This document shows positions 39,585 to 48,469 of a stretch of 64,000 nucleotides of DNA, piece by piece (positions within the stretch are counted from its first letter, which is position 1; each line of letters starts with the position of its first letter). Origin of the DNA: Arcticibacter tournemirensis (GTDB lineage Bacteria; Bacteroidota; Bacteroidia; Sphingobacteriales; Sphingobacteriaceae). Location of the stretch: the NCBI RefSeq assembly GCF_006716645.1, contig NZ_VFPL01000001.1, positions 4,712,001 to 4,776,000 on the forward strand, in the 5' to 3' direction. The translations under genes were made by a program, and so were the position numbers. The notes under the pieces are model-generated. The model ran no database searches. It was not told the origin of the DNA and saw nothing but the letters and a program-made list of their open reading frames with translations.

Positions 39585-40547
39585 ATGTCTGCGACAAAAC
39601 AACCACATGCGCCCGCCCTGCTGGTGATACTTGCATTTACTACAGTCTATATCGTTTGGGGATCTACTTACTTTTTTATTCAGCAAGCAGTACATCATAT
39701 ACCTCCTTTCCTGATGGGTTCAATCAGGTTTTTAACAGCTGGAATACTGATGCTCGGCTGGAGCATATTGCGAAAAGAGAGGGTATTTGTATGGAGACAT
39801 ATATTAACGGCTGCAATAACCGGACTGCTTCTTCTATTTATCGGAAATGGCCTGGTTATATGGGTAGAACAATTTCTTCCCAGCGCAATGGTTGCTATAA
39901 TGGTTTCTTCAGCACCTGTTTGGTTTGTATTGTTAGACAGACCAAAATGGCAGGAAAACATCAAAAGCAAGAGCACCATTACGGGCTTGATTTCAGGTTT
40001 TGCCGGAGTGATACTCCTCTTCTGGGATCAGGTGCGCGACTCTTTTCAGAGTTCGGCTGATGACAATAAGCTATTGAATCTGTTTCTATTGTTAATTGCC
40101 TCTGTTGCGTGGTCGGGAGGCTCGCTTTATTCTAAATACAATTCAAAAGCCGGGTCGGCAATGACTAATACCTCCTGGCAGATGATCGCTGCTGGAATTG
40201 CATTTATACCCGGATGCATTACTACAGGCGAATTAAAGAATATGAAATGGGAGACGGTTCCTGCAGAAGGCTGGCTAGCATTGATCTACCTTATTTTGAT
40301 GGGATCCATCGCGGCGTTCAGCGCTTATGTATGGTTGTTGCAGGTACGGCCAGCAACCCAGGTCAGTACCTATGCATATGTTAACCCTGTTATTGCCGTA
40401 CTTTTAGGCGTGTTCTTCGCTAATGAGACAGTTTCGGGGCTTCAGGTAATCGGACTTGTTGTTATTTTAGGAAGCGTATTGCTTATTAACCTTAACAATT
40501 ACCGGAAAAAGAGAGCTGACCGGCAAGTGGCAGCTTCAATAGAGTGA
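39585..40547 (+). CDS. EamA-family (DMT) transporter
   Basis: This 320-aa inner-membrane protein has ten hydrophobic helices in two EamA repeats. The first repeat starts FTTVYIVWGSTYFFIQ and the second VAWSGGSLYSKYNSKAG, with a GSIAAFSAYVWLLQVRPATQVSTYAYVNPVIAVLLG segment that is typical of YedA/RhaT-type exporters. Such proteins export amino acids, purines or other metabolites; the substrate is not readable. The start ATG at 39585 follows an A/T-rich leader. A strong terminator follows at 40570, shared with the convergent Arc-like gene. Confidence 0.9.
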   Translation: MSATKQPHAPALLVILAFTTVYIVWGSTYFFIQQAVHHIPPFLMGSIRFLTAGILMLGWSILRKERVFVWRHILTAAITGLLLLFIGNGLVIWVEQFLPSAMVAIMVSSAPVWFVLLDRPKWQENIKSKSTITGLISGFAGVILLFWDQVRDSFQSSADDNKLLNLFLLLIASVAWSGGSLYSKYNSKAGSAMTNTSWQMIAAGIAFIPGCITTGELKNMKWETVPAEGWLALIYLILMGSIAAFSAYVWLLQVRPATQVSTYAYVNPVIAVLLGVFFANETVSGLQVIGLVVILGSVLLINLNNYRKKRADRQVAASIE

Positions 40548-40569
40548 TAGCTTGAAAACAGTTGAGTAA

Positions 40570-40604
40570 AAGGACGACCAATTCAGAGGCCGTCCTTTTT
40601 TTTT
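40570..40604 (+). terminator. Rho-independent terminator after the EamA gene
   Basis: AAGGACG (40570-40576) pairs with CGTCCTT (40591-40597), followed by a run of T. It overlaps the stop codon of the convergent Arc-like gene (40583-40585). Confidence 0.85.
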
Positions 40605-40759
40605 CCTTCCTTTTTTAATCTGCCTGCATCCTTTAAACTTTTGTGCAACATCCATTCGATCTGGCCATTTACACTACGAAACTCATCCGCTGCCCACTTT
40701 TCGATTGCCTTCATCGTTTCTGCATCTATCCTTAATGCAAATGACTTCTTTTCCCCCAT
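40583..40759 (-). CDS. Arc-family ribbon-helix-helix DNA-binding protein, 58 aa
   Basis: ATG at 40759-40757 opens a 58-codon frame ending TGA at 40585-40583. The product starts GEKKSFALRIDAETMKAIEKWA and continues DEFRSVNGQIEWMLHKSLKDAGR. This is the classic Arc-type fold: a short beta-strand (SFALRI) that enters the DNA major groove, a first helix, then SxNGxIExML, the hallmark of Arc-family proteins. A basic tail (RLKKEGKKK) follows. Only 2 bp separate it from the stop of the SPFH gene, so both are one operon. A 10-bp perfect palindrome over the operon promoter is its likely operator, giving self-repression. Confidence 0.85.
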   Translation of the reverse strand: MGEKKSFALRIDAETMKAIEKWAADEFRSVNGQIEWMLHKSLKDAGRLKKEGKKKDGL

Positions 40760-40761
40760 AA

Positions 40762-41616
40762 TTATTGATGTAATGTTCCCGCGTTTACAACAGGCTGTGT
40801 CTCCCGGTCACCGCAAAGCACCACCATTAAATTGCTTACCATTGCTGCCTTTTTTTCTTCATCAAGTTCAATAATCTGCTTTTCAGAAAGAAGGGTCAGC
40901 GCACTTTCTACCATTCCAACTGCCCCTTCTACTATTTTATGACGCGCTGCAACAATAGCCGAAGCTTGCTGACGGCGCAGCATGGAATGTGCAATTTCAG
41001 GAGCATAGGCCAGATATGCAATACGTGCTTCTATTACGTCGATTCCTGCCATTTCCATACGATCAACTATTTCCTGCTCCAGCGCCATATTTACATCGTC
41101 AAAATTCGTGCTCAAAGTGATGGTGGCCCGCTCGTCCTCAAAATGATCATAAGGAAAACTGCCTGCAAGTTTCCTTACCGCAGAATCGGTTTGTACCTTT
41201 ATAAAGTTCTCGTAATTATCCACCTCAAATGAAGCTTTAAAGGTATCCTTCACTTTCCATACAAGGATAACACTGATCAAAATAGGGTTGCCTAATTTGT
41301 CGTTCACCTTAATCTTCTCGCTTTCGAAGTTTCGGGCCCTGAGAGATATACCAATGCGCCGATAAAATGGATTTACCCAAAATAATCCGCTCTGGCTAAT
41401 GCTTCCTTTATAGTTCCCAAAAAGGAGCAGCACCTTTGCATTGTTCGGCGTTACAATTACCAAACCCGTGACAACAATCAAAAAGAGCAGCACCAGTACA
41501 GGGACCAGAATCTCGGGCCGGTTGTAATAAAAAACAGACAGTGCTAATGCAACAAATAGAAAGATCGAAATGATCAGATAGCCGTTTAATCCGGGTACTA
41601 TTTTTTCAGTTTTCAT
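40762..41616 (-). CDS. SPFH-domain membrane scaffold protein (slipin/HflC-like)
   Basis: This 284-aa protein has two N-terminal membrane helices (about 12-32 and 35-55), then an SPFH domain. Landmarks are [31 protein letters not shown], a central [12 protein letters not shown], the [20 protein letters not shown] stretch and the coiled AEARI-like helix [40 protein letters not shown]. It forms ring-like membrane scaffolds that organise microdomains or proteases. It is transcribed with the 58-aa Arc-like protein directly downstream. The promoter (TTTG-N21-TATATTTG) is overlaid by a 10-bp inverted repeat. Confidence 0.9.
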   Translation of the reverse strand: MKTEKIVPGLNGYLIISIFLFVALALSVFYYNRPEILVPVLVLLFLIVVTGLVIVTPNNAKVLLLFGNYKGSISQSGLFWVNPFYRRIGISLRARNFESEKIKVNDKLGNPILISVILVWKVKDTFKASFEVDNYENFIKVQTDSAVRKLAGSFPYDHFEDERATITLSTNFDDVNMALEQEIVDRMEMAGIDVIEARIAYLAYAPEIAHSMLRRQQASAIVAARHKIVEGAVGMVESALTLLSEKQIIELDEEKKAAMVSNLMVVLCGDRETQPVVNAGTLHQ

Positions 41617-41621
41617 GTTAG

Positions 41622-41675
41622 TATTTGATATTAAAATGATATCAAATATATATAATTAAATCACTCATTTCCAAA
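41622..41675 (-). promoter_or_regulatory. SPFH-Arc operon promoter with perfect 10-bp palindromic operator
   Basis: On the minus strand TTTG (41675-41672) is followed after 21 nt by TATATTTG (41650-41643), a full Bacteroidota promoter. TATTTGATAT (41622-41631) and ATATCAAATA (41639-41648) are perfect inverted arms of 10 with a 7-nt spacer. They cover the -7 box and the expected transcript start, ending 5 bp before the SPFH start codon. Confidence 0.7.
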
Positions 41676-41799
41676 TAAAAAAGATCGACCGAAACTCGCG
41701 ATATTTGACCCAAAATGGATTATATGCCGAGTCGTGTCAAACGAAATCTCATATGGCCTGTTATTTCGTAAACATACCCTTTAATAAAAAAGTAAAGCT

Positions 41800-41976
41800 A
41801 TGGCAAAGTATAAATTCGGAGATAAAGTGGTCACGCCTCAGGGAAAGGCCACAGTAGAAGAAGATCAGGAAGACGGCTCAAAAGATGTTAAAGTTCAACT
41901 ACAAGGCGAAGACGTAGCCCATATTTATAACGAAGATGATCTTAGCCTCGACAACGACAAGGACTTTGATCAGTAA
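41800..41976 (+). CDS. Small acidic protein, 58 aa, SH3/KOW-like
   Basis: ATG at 41800 opens a 58-codon frame ending TAA at 41974-41976. The product begins AKYKFGDKVVTPQGKATVEE and continues DVKVQLQGEDVAHIYNEDDLSL, ending in an acidic DNDKDFDQ. The FGDxVxTPxGxGxV pattern followed by two more strands is that of small SH3-like barrels that sit on nucleic acid or protein partners; I do not recognise a named family. It is monocistronic, with a strong hairpin right after the stop. The codon pattern and the following hairpin make it a convincing gene. Confidence 0.75.
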   Translation: MAKYKFGDKVVTPQGKATVEEDQEDGSKDVKVQLQGEDVAHIYNEDDLSLDNDKDFDQ

Positions 41977-41981
41977 ATATA

Positions 41982-42021
41982 TTTCAGGAACGCTATATCG
42001 TTCGGTATAGCATTCCTGAAA
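41982..42021 (+). terminator. Strong hairpin after the 58-aa gene
   Basis: TTTCAGGAACGCTATA (41982-41997) pairs with 42006-42021 (TATAGCATTCCTGAAA) with one mismatch and an 8-nt loop, 6 bp after the stop codon. It has no long U-run but is a likely terminator. Confidence 0.7.
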
Positions 42022-42087
42022 GTAGCTGGTGTTATGCTAAAGGTAAAATGGAAATGAGCTACTATCTTTAGCTGCTTTGCACTTAAA

Positions 42088-42113
42088 ACGTATAACTTAT
42101 TACGTATAACTTA
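42088..42113. repeat. Tandem 12-mer ACGTATAACTTA
   Basis: ACGTATAACTTA occurs twice, 14 bp apart, just after the 3' end of the convergent aminopeptidase gene. No function is evident. Confidence 0.55.
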
Positions 42114-42116
42114 ACA

Positions 42117-43895
42117 CTAGATTGCTTTCGCCTTTTCTTTGAGCCAGCGAAGCTCCTCCTCGTCCAGAAGAGGCCCTAACTTTGCCACAACCTCCTCGTT
42201 GTAGTTATTGAGCCATTCAATATGATGAGGCTGAAGAAGGTCTTTTTTAACCGGCGCTGTATCGATAACAAATAACGTCAGCGTTTCAAACGTATAGAAT
42301 TCTCCAAACTCACTGATCTCGTCAACTACCGTTAGTACAAGGTTCTCAATCCGGATACCATATTTAAAAGGACGATAAATACCCGGTTCAACAGAAGTGA
42401 TCATTCCGGGCTCTATTTCCACAGGCCAGTTTGAGGGATTAAATATCTGAGGCCCCTCGTGTACGTTAAGGAAATAACCTACCCCGTGACCTGTACCATG
42501 TCCGTAATTACGGGCATGATCCCATAAGGGTTTTCTTGTTATGGCGTCGATCTGGTATCCTTTGCTTCCTTTAGGAAAACGAGCCGTAGAGCCTTCTATC
42601 ATACCCTTTAATACAAGCGTATAGTCTATCTTCTCTTCATCCGTAATATTTCCCAGGGAAACCACCCTTGTAATATCTGTCGTTCCACTTTTGTACTGTC
42701 CGCCCGAATCGAGAAGAAAAAGTCCATCGGCTTTCAGTTCAACATCACTCTGAGGGGTAGCTTTATAATGAGGAAGCGCACCATGTTCTTTATATCCGGC
42801 AATAGTATCGAAACTTTCACCTACAAAATCTTCCTGTTCGGCCCTGAACTGATATAGACGTTCTGCTACAGATATTTCTGTAAGCCTGCTTCTACCAATA
42901 TTTTCGTCCAGCCATTTAAAGAAACGCGTTAAGGCTACGCCATCCCGAATCATGGTTCTGCGGGTGTTAGCTATCTCAGTTGCGTTTTTTAATGCCTTAA
43001 AATTGGTACTCGGATTGGTGTCGAATACCACCTTTACTGATTGTGGGATCTGTTGATAAAGAGCAAAACAGTTTCGCTTAGGGTCTACCAGAATGGAAGA
43101 GCCGGCAGGAATTGATGCAAGTGCATTTGAAACACCACCATACGGCTCAAGTTCCACTCCGCATTCTGTCAACTGGCTTTTCTCCTGTGCGCTAAGCTTC
43201 GTTTCATCGATATAAAGACTCGTGCCTTCTGGCTTCAATAAGGCAAAAGCAAGGACTACGGGATTACATTTCACGTCACTCCCCCTGATGTTAAACAACC
43301 ACGCAATGTCGTCCAGAGAAGAGATGAGATGATAATGCGTGCGATATTTAGATAAGGCAGCCTTTACTTCTTCCAACTTGGACGAAACAGTCTTTCCGGT
43401 AATAGTATCAGGAAGCAAGTAAGCAGTCTCCGTCGGCAAGCCAGGTCGGTTTTCCCATACAGGACTGAGGTAATCTTTATCGCTGCTTATCTTGATACCG
43501 GCAAAGGCAAGTTCCGTTTCGAGCAGTTCAGCCAGCTGAATGGATATCAGATTAGCATCGAATGCTACGGTTGCTCCTTCATTTAAGCGCCCGGTCAGCC
43601 AGGCAATATACTCTGGTGTAGCCTGAGCCTGTAACTTCACCAATTGAAAGCCACTATCCTGTAACTGCTCTTCAGCCTGAACAAAATAACGCGCATCGGT
43701 CCACAAACCCGCAAAGTCGTGTGTAATAACCAGTGTCCCTGCCGAGCCGGTAAACCCGGAGGTGAAAGCGATACATTTATACCGGTCGGGCACATATTCA
43801 CTGATGTGCGGATCTGCAGAAGGAATGATATAGGCTTCTACCTGATCTTTTTCCATTTGACTGCGTATTCCGGCAAGTTTATCCTGATATGTCAT
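42117..43895 (-). CDS. Xaa-Pro aminopeptidase (aminopeptidase P, M24B)
   Basis: This 593-aa cytoplasmic metallopeptidase removes N-terminal residues before proline. It is of the long, three-domain (eukaryote-like) aminopeptidase P type. The first creatinase-like domain starts MTYQDKLAGIRSQMEKDQVEAYIIPSAD-like sequence, the second spans about 170-310, and the catalytic pita-bread domain follows. Metal ligands are in FLLDSGGQYKSGTTDITR (two Asp), GHGTGHGVGYFLNVHEGP (His) and MITSVEPGIYRP plus IRIENLVL (two Glu). ATG at 43895 begins the family homology; a longer frame reaches 44075, but that part is unlike the family and would overlap the corA start. Confidence 0.93.
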   Translation of the reverse strand: MTYQDKLAGIRSQMEKDQVEAYIIPSADPHISEYVPDRYKCIAFTSGFTGSAGTLVITHDFAGLWTDARYFVQAEEQLQDSGFQLVKLQAQATPEYIAWLTGRLNEGATVAFDANLISIQLAELLETELAFAGIKISSDKDYLSPVWENRPGLPTETAYLLPDTITGKTVSSKLEEVKAALSKYRTHYHLISSLDDIAWLFNIRGSDVKCNPVVLAFALLKPEGTSLYIDETKLSAQEKSQLTECGVELEPYGGVSNALASIPAGSSILVDPKRNCFALYQQIPQSVKVVFDTNPSTNFKALKNATEIANTRRTMIRDGVALTRFFKWLDENIGRSRLTEISVAERLYQFRAEQEDFVGESFDTIAGYKEHGALPHYKATPQSDVELKADGLFLLDSGGQYKSGTTDITRVVSLGNITDEEKIDYTLVLKGMIEGSTARFPKGSKGYQIDAITRKPLWDHARNYGHGTGHGVGYFLNVHEGPQIFNPSNWPVEIEPGMITSVEPGIYRPFKYGIRIENLVLTVVDEISEFGEFYTFETLTLFVIDTAPVKKDLLQPHHIEWLNNYNEEVVAKLGPLLDEEELRWLKEKAKAI

Positions 43896-44063
43896 TTTAT
43901 GAATTCTAAGAGGGAGGCAATTTACAAATTGGATATCGGATATCTGAAATCGATATCCAAAAAGCCGGCAATTCTCATAAGAAGAAGACAGCAACTTGAA
44001 TACCAAGTCCAAGTCTAAAAAAACACTTTCCTTGTTTAATGTCATTATTACTATTTTAGAGAA

Positions 44064-44963
44064 ATGTTTAAGCAAATTGCAACCAAAGAAGAAGACGGAT
44101 TTGAATGGTTTGACCTATCACAACCTCAAAACGAAGAATTACAACAGGTTGCTGCAAGATTTAAACTTCACGAAGCCTCTGTGCACGATTGCCTCCAGGC
44201 TGACCATCTTCCGAAATATGAAAAGGTAAATGGGTACTCCTTTATCATATTCAGAATTTATGCAGAACAGCAGGAACTCGAGGCAGATACAGTGCAGGAG
44301 CTGACAGATAAAATAGCGATCTTTTACTCTGCGGATTATATTATCACTATCCATAGATTAGACCAAAGCTTAATTACAGAGCTTGCTGATGCACTACGTC
44401 TGTATAAGTGTAAAACCACGGGACAGCTGCTTAATATGCTTATCAAAAGCTGCTTAAGCACATACGACAAGCCTTCAGCCAAAATCGCAAAGGCGATCGA
44501 TTATTATGAGGAGAATGTGTTTCTGAGAAGCAGGAAAGTTTCTCTTCTCAAAGCCCTATACTATTTACGCCGTAAGATTGATCTTGTAAGGCGGATGCTG
44601 ATCTTATCTTATGATATTATCGATAATGTAGATACAGAAGACGGCGGCAATGTAAACACCAGGGATACGCGCGATCTATATATAAAACTTCAGAACGTCT
44701 ACGACAGTCTGTATGATAATATCAATCAATTACTCAATGCATACTTCTCGACTTCTTCACAGCGAACCAATGAAACGATGCGTGTGCTTACCATTTTCTC
44801 GGTCTTCTTTATGCCGCTTACCTTTATCGTAGGAATATATGGTATGAATTTCCGCTTTATGCCCGAACTTGATTGGAAATATGGTTACCCCACCGTCATG
44901 CTTGTAATGATAGCAATAACGATAGCTATCTATTTCTGGTTTAAAAAGAAAGGATGGCTATAG
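44064..44963 (+). CDS. corA: CorA-family magnesium/divalent cation transporter
   Basis: This 299-aa inner-membrane channel has a large cytoplasmic N-terminal domain (about 1-235), including the long helix SLLKALYYLRRKIDLVRRMLILSYDI. Two C-terminal helices follow, with the ion-selectivity motif YGMNF between them (VGIYGMNFRFMPELDWKYGYP). It ends in a basic tail (WFKKKGWL). It forms a pentamer that lets Mg2+ or Co2+ into the cell. The start ATG at 44064 is divergent from the aminopeptidase P gene, with 168 bp between their starts. All key residues are present. Confidence 0.94.
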   Translation: MFKQIATKEEDGFEWFDLSQPQNEELQQVAARFKLHEASVHDCLQADHLPKYEKVNGYSFIIFRIYAEQQELEADTVQELTDKIAIFYSADYIITIHRLDQSLITELADALRLYKCKTTGQLLNMLIKSCLSTYDKPSAKIAKAIDYYEENVFLRSRKVSLLKALYYLRRKIDLVRRMLILSYDIIDNVDTEDGGNVNTRDTRDLYIKLQNVYDSLYDNINQLLNAYFSTSSQRTNETMRVLTIFSVFFMPLTFIVGIYGMNFRFMPELDWKYGYPTVMLVMIAITIAIYFWFKKKGWL

Positions 44964-45041
44964 GACGTATTGTTCTTATTAAAACTAATATTGGCTCTGG
45001 TTGTACTGTAGTTAACATCTATACAGAAAAACACGAGCGCT

Positions 45042-46382
45042 ATGAAGGTTATTATTATAGGAGCAGGATTCGCAGGTCTTGATCTTGCCAGAAAATTAAA
45101 TAATAAAGAAGGGATTGAGGTTTTACTGATCGATAAATTAACCTATCATCAGTTTCAGCCGCTGTTTTACCAGGTTGCCACATCAGCCCTTGAGCCAAGC
45201 AGCATTTCTTTTCCTATCAGAAAGGTATTTCAGAAAAGCAAGAATACTCGAATTCGCATATCGGAAGTTAAAGCTATCCATAGTGAAAAGAATGAAGTTG
45301 AGACTGATACAGGTGTCTATCGCTATGATGCATTGGTAATAGCGACGGGTGCAACCACCAATTACTTTGGCAACGATAAGATTGCGTCCAAAGCGCTGCC
45401 GATGAAATCTACTCTCGAGGCTGTAAAGTTGAAGAACAGACTCATCAACAATTTCGAAGATGCTCTTGATATTAAAGATCCTGTTTCAAGACGTAAGTAT
45501 CTTACAGTTGTTATCGCCGGAGCCGGCCCAACAGGAGTTGAACTTGCCGGTGCGCTCTCCGAAATGCGAAAGAATATGCTTCCAAAGGATTATCCCGAAC
45601 TAGACTTTAGGATGATGGACATCTATCTTCTTGATGGTCTTGACCGGCCCCTGTTCAATATGAGCGCTGAATCTTCTGCAGACGCGGTAAAGTACCTGGA
45701 TCAATTGGGAATTATTCAAATGATGAAAACGACAGTTAAGGATTACGACGGAGAAAATGTGTTGCTTGCAGACGGTAATGTTATTCAATCAAAAACACTC
45801 ATCTGGGCGGCTGGTGTAAAAGGAGCTATACCTTCGGGAATAGAACCTGATGTGGTAATAAAAGGCCGTATAAAGGTCGACCGGTTTAACAAAGTATTCA
45901 ACACCCGCAATATTTATGCTATTGGAGACATTGCCACTATGGAAACCCCATTATACCCTAAAGGACATCCTCAACTGGCGAGTGTAGCTAAGGCACAGGG
46001 AAAGCATCTCGCTGAAAATCTGATTAGATTCAGTAAAGCTGAAAACATGACGGAATTTGAGTTTCAAAACAAGGGCACAATGGCAACTATAGCCAGAGGC
46101 ATGGGAGTAGTCGACATGGAAAAACCGGTTAAAACACATCTTAATGGAGTATTTGCCTGGATAACATGGATGCTGCTTCATGCATCCTTACTATACGGCG
46201 GCAAAAACAGGATCATCGTATTTATAAACTGGCTTTACAAACTTTTCAGCTTCGATCAAACCTTACGACTGGCAGAAAGACACCACACTATTATCAGCGA
46301 CGATACCATTGAGAAAATCAAAAACGAAGATTGCCTGGAAGCAGAGGCTAAAGCAGCTGAAGGGCGAGACCTTAGGTCCTGA
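45042..46382 (+). CDS. Type II NADH dehydrogenase (NDH-2)-like FAD oxidoreductase
   Basis: This 446-aa membrane-associated flavoprotein oxidises NADH and passes electrons to quinone without pumping protons. The FAD-binding motif is IIIGAGFAGLDLA (residues 4-16). LTYHQFQPLFYQVATSALEP is the quinone-site signature of NDH-2, the second dinucleotide-binding site is VIAGAGPTGVELAGALSE (about 157-174), and NIYAIGDIA closes the FAD site. The C-terminus has a hydrophobic/amphipathic anchor segment (WITWMLLHASLLYGG). Its 3' end overlaps the convergent 75-aa gene by 11 bp. Confidence 0.92.
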   Translation: MKVIIIGAGFAGLDLARKLNNKEGIEVLLIDKLTYHQFQPLFYQVATSALEPSSISFPIRKVFQKSKNTRIRISEVKAIHSEKNEVETDTGVYRYDALVIATGATTNYFGNDKIASKALPMKSTLEAVKLKNRLINNFEDALDIKDPVSRRKYLTVVIAGAGPTGVELAGALSEMRKNMLPKDYPELDFRMMDIYLLDGLDRPLFNMSAESSADAVKYLDQLGIIQMMKTTVKDYDGENVLLADGNVIQSKTLIWAAGVKGAIPSGIEPDVVIKGRIKVDRFNKVFNTRNIYAIGDIATMETPLYPKGHPQLASVAKAQGKHLAENLIRFSKAENMTEFEFQNKGTMATIARGMGVVDMEKPVKTHLNGVFAWITWMLLHASLLYGGKNRIIVFINWLYKLFSFDQTLRLAERHHTIISDDTIEKIKNEDCLEAEAKAAEGRDLRS

Positions 46383-46599
46383 ACCCCTTCAGCTGCTCTT
46401 TCATTCTGCTTTCAAGATCGCTGTCGATATTTCCGGGGTTATCCGATATATCCCATTCGCCGTTCTCTCCCGCTATGAAGGCGACTAAAAGGTTATCGTC
46501 CTTAAATACCTTATATTCATCAGAATTTCTTTCTGCTTTCACTGTATAGTCGGCAAAAGAGCCGTCGGGCAGCATTAACTGCATATCAAACTGATCCAT
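46372..46599 (-). CDS. Small conserved-looking protein, 75 aa, unknown function
   Basis: The 75-aa product MDQFDMQLMLPDGSFADYTVKAE continues with strands DEYKVFKDDNLLVAFIAG and GEWDISDN and ends with a helix, SRMKEQLKGFRT. It looks like a small mixed alpha/beta domain that resembles short unnamed proteins I know from Pedobacter-type genomes. There is no signal peptide. The gene overlaps the 3' end of the NDH-2 gene by 11 bp in antisense. It lies between NDH-2 and the LytTR regulator, with 60 bp to the latter. Real gene likely; function unknown. Confidence 0.6.
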   Translation of the reverse strand: MDQFDMQLMLPDGSFADYTVKAERNSDEYKVFKDDNLLVAFIAGENGEWDISDNPGNIDSDLESRMKEQLKGFRT

Positions 46600-46659
46600 A
46601 TCCTGAATTTTTAAGAATAACCTTAACCGGAGGTTTATGTTTCATCCTTCATGAAGATA

Positions 46660-47373
46660 TTAGAAATTCACTCTTAATCTGCGTTGAACTTCATTCTTAT
46701 AATTTCGACCTACCGGCAATTCTTTTCCACCTATTTCAACAGCATACGAATAATAGCTTGTAACTTTAGGAACGGATACAATAAAAGAACGATGGATCCT
46801 TACAAACTGCGGTGGGAGCAGTTCTTCCAGCACGCTGATCTTTTGTTTTGTTATATAGCTCTTGTCTTCTAAAACTACTTTCACATAGTCTTTCAAGCTT
46901 TCGATCCAGAGTATATCTCCTACATTTATCTTAATTGTTTTCCGGTCAACTTTAAGATACATAAAGATCTCTTTATCCACAGAAGGCTCTGCCGTAAAAC
47001 TAAGCCCCGATTTCATTTCATATAGCTTCAATACTTTATCGATTGCCCTCAGAAAACGGTCGAATGATACAGGTTTTACAAGATAATCAACAGCGGCAAG
47101 ATCAAATCCTTCGAGCGCATATTCTGGATAGGCCGTTGTAAAGATCACATGAGGAGGCCTGTTCAAGCTCCGCAAAAAATCGGTCCCTTTTAAAGCAGGC
47201 ATTTGTATATCAAGAAACATCAGATCAATTTGCTTCTGCCTCAAAACCTGGTATGCTTCTATAGCTGTCGTGCAGGAGGATACGATTTCAATATTCTGAA
47301 AGTTCTCAAGGTAGTTTTTTATTACCTCTATTGCCTGCGGTTCGTCATCAACTATTAAGACTTTAAGATTCAT
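46660..47373 (-). CDS. LytTR-family response regulator
   Basis: This 237-aa response regulator has a receiver domain (about 1-120) with VDDEPQA acidic residues, the phospho-acceptor Asp in LMFLDIQMPALKG and the late Lys in YLVKPVSF. A C-terminal LytTR DNA-binding domain follows (about 135-235: YLKVDRKTIKINVGDILWIESLKDYVKV, VRIHRSFIVS and VGRNYKNEV). It is encoded 3' of and overlapping the sensor kinase gene by 11 bp, so the pair is one two-component system. No typical target such as an exporter lies next to it here. Confidence 0.95.
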   Translation of the reverse strand: MNLKVLIVDDEPQAIEVIKNYLENFQNIEIVSSCTTAIEAYQVLRQKQIDLMFLDIQMPALKGTDFLRSLNRPPHVIFTTAYPEYALEGFDLAAVDYLVKPVSFDRFLRAIDKVLKLYEMKSGLSFTAEPSVDKEIFMYLKVDRKTIKINVGDILWIESLKDYVKVVLEDKSYITKQKISVLEELLPPQFVRIHRSFIVSVPKVTSYYSYAVEIGGKELPVGRNYKNEVQRRLRVNF

Positions 47374-48469
47374 ACCTTAAGGGATTGCTTCGTTTAAGAT
47401 TTAGTTCAAGGACCGCCAAAAAGAGCTCCCCCTCATCAAATAACTTCAGCTTATACGCATCAGGATATAAGAGTTCAAGTCGTTTTTTTACATTTTTCAG
47501 CCCTATGCTACCCTCTGAAGGATCAGCAGGATGTTCCGCAGGTTCAGGCTTACTATTGGATACTTTCAGCTTAAGACGTCGATTTTGCAGCTGAAGATCT
47601 ATATTTATCCAGCAATTACCCACCTGTTCGCTCGTGCCATGCTTAAATGCATTCTCGACAAAGGGAAGGATCAGCAGAGGCGAAATTTCAATATTATCAT
47701 AATCGCCATTTACACTAAACTGAACGTCGAGGCGTTCACCATACCTTATTTTCTCCAGCTCAATATAGGCCGAGATCATCTGAACTTCCTTTTGCAATTC
47801 TATACGGTCGGTATTGCATTCGTACAGCATGTAACGGAGTATCCCAGATAGTTTTAGCACCATCTGGGGAGACTGGTCAGAACCGCTCAGAGTTAAACCA
47901 TACAGATTATTAAGAGTGTTGAATAAGAAATGTGGATGAATCTGGCCTTTTAGAAAATTGAGTTCCGCTTCAAGGGCAGCGTTACGCCGCTCAAGCAGCA
48001 ATTTAAATAATTTAATAGCAAGGCCAAACCAAAGTATGAAATTCACTCCTTTTAGTGCGCCAAAAAAAGCGTTTGGATAGAGTACTTTATCCCAAAAACC
48101 TTTTACACCTTCATCATACCATACTGCATAACTTCCGTATAATCTGACAAGATAAGGTTCTACAAATAACACATCGACAAATCGGGTTAGATAAATCGCA
48201 GCGAAGAACACTATCGAGAAAAGTACAAAAAAATACACGTATCTCCGTTTCAGCAAAAATTGCGGAATCAGCCAGCCTGAAAGCGTATAAAAATACACAA
48301 CATGTACAGGAATATAGAAGAAGTTATTTCTTGCAGCCGCACTATATGTAGTTTTGCTGTAGCCATACACGAGGACCATTATAACGTAGGCCGCTATCCA
48401 AAACAATATATGCTGCGTTAAACGGCTTATCCTGAGTCCGCCCAGATAAATATCGCCAGAAGGTTGCAT
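47363..48469 (-). CDS. Sensor histidine kinase of the LytS/YehU type
   Basis: This 368-aa inner-membrane kinase has four N-terminal helices (about 15-160), with no periplasmic sensor domain of note. The His_kinase domain carries the phospho-acceptor in KGQIHPHFLFNTLNNLYGL. The ATPase domain follows, with LLILPFVENAFKHGT (N-box) and GSIGLKNVKKRLELLYPD (G-box). It is coupled by an 11-bp overlap to the LytTR response regulator. The signal it senses cannot be read; membrane or small-molecule stimuli are usual for this class. The start ATG at 48469 is in a clear context. Confidence 0.94.
   Translation of the reverse strand: MQPSGDIYLGGLRISRLTQHILFWIAAYVIMVLVYGYSKTTYSAAARNNFFYIPVHVVYFYTLSGWLIPQFLLKRRYVYFFVLFSIVFFAAIYLTRFVDVLFVEPYLVRLYGSYAVWYDEGVKGFWDKVLYPNAFFGALKGVNFILWFGLAIKLFKLLLERRNAALEAELNFLKGQIHPHFLFNTLNNLYGLTLSGSDQSPQMVLKLSGILRYMLYECNTDRIELQKEVQMISAYIELEKIRYGERLDVQFSVNGDYDNIEISPLLILPFVENAFKHGTSEQVGNCWINIDLQLQNRRLKLKVSNSKPEPAEHPADPSEGSIGLKNVKKRLELLYPDAYKLKLFDEGELFLAVLELNLKRSNPLRYES

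Noticed and set aside
43896-44075. 60-residue N-terminal extension of aminopeptidase P
   Set aside because: It would overlap the divergent corA start and has no similarity to the family; ATG 43895 begins the conserved domain.
46372-46382. Overlap of NDH-2 and the 75-aa gene as evidence that the small gene is false
   Set aside because: An 11-bp tail-to-tail overlap is common, and the small protein has a plausible alpha/beta pattern.
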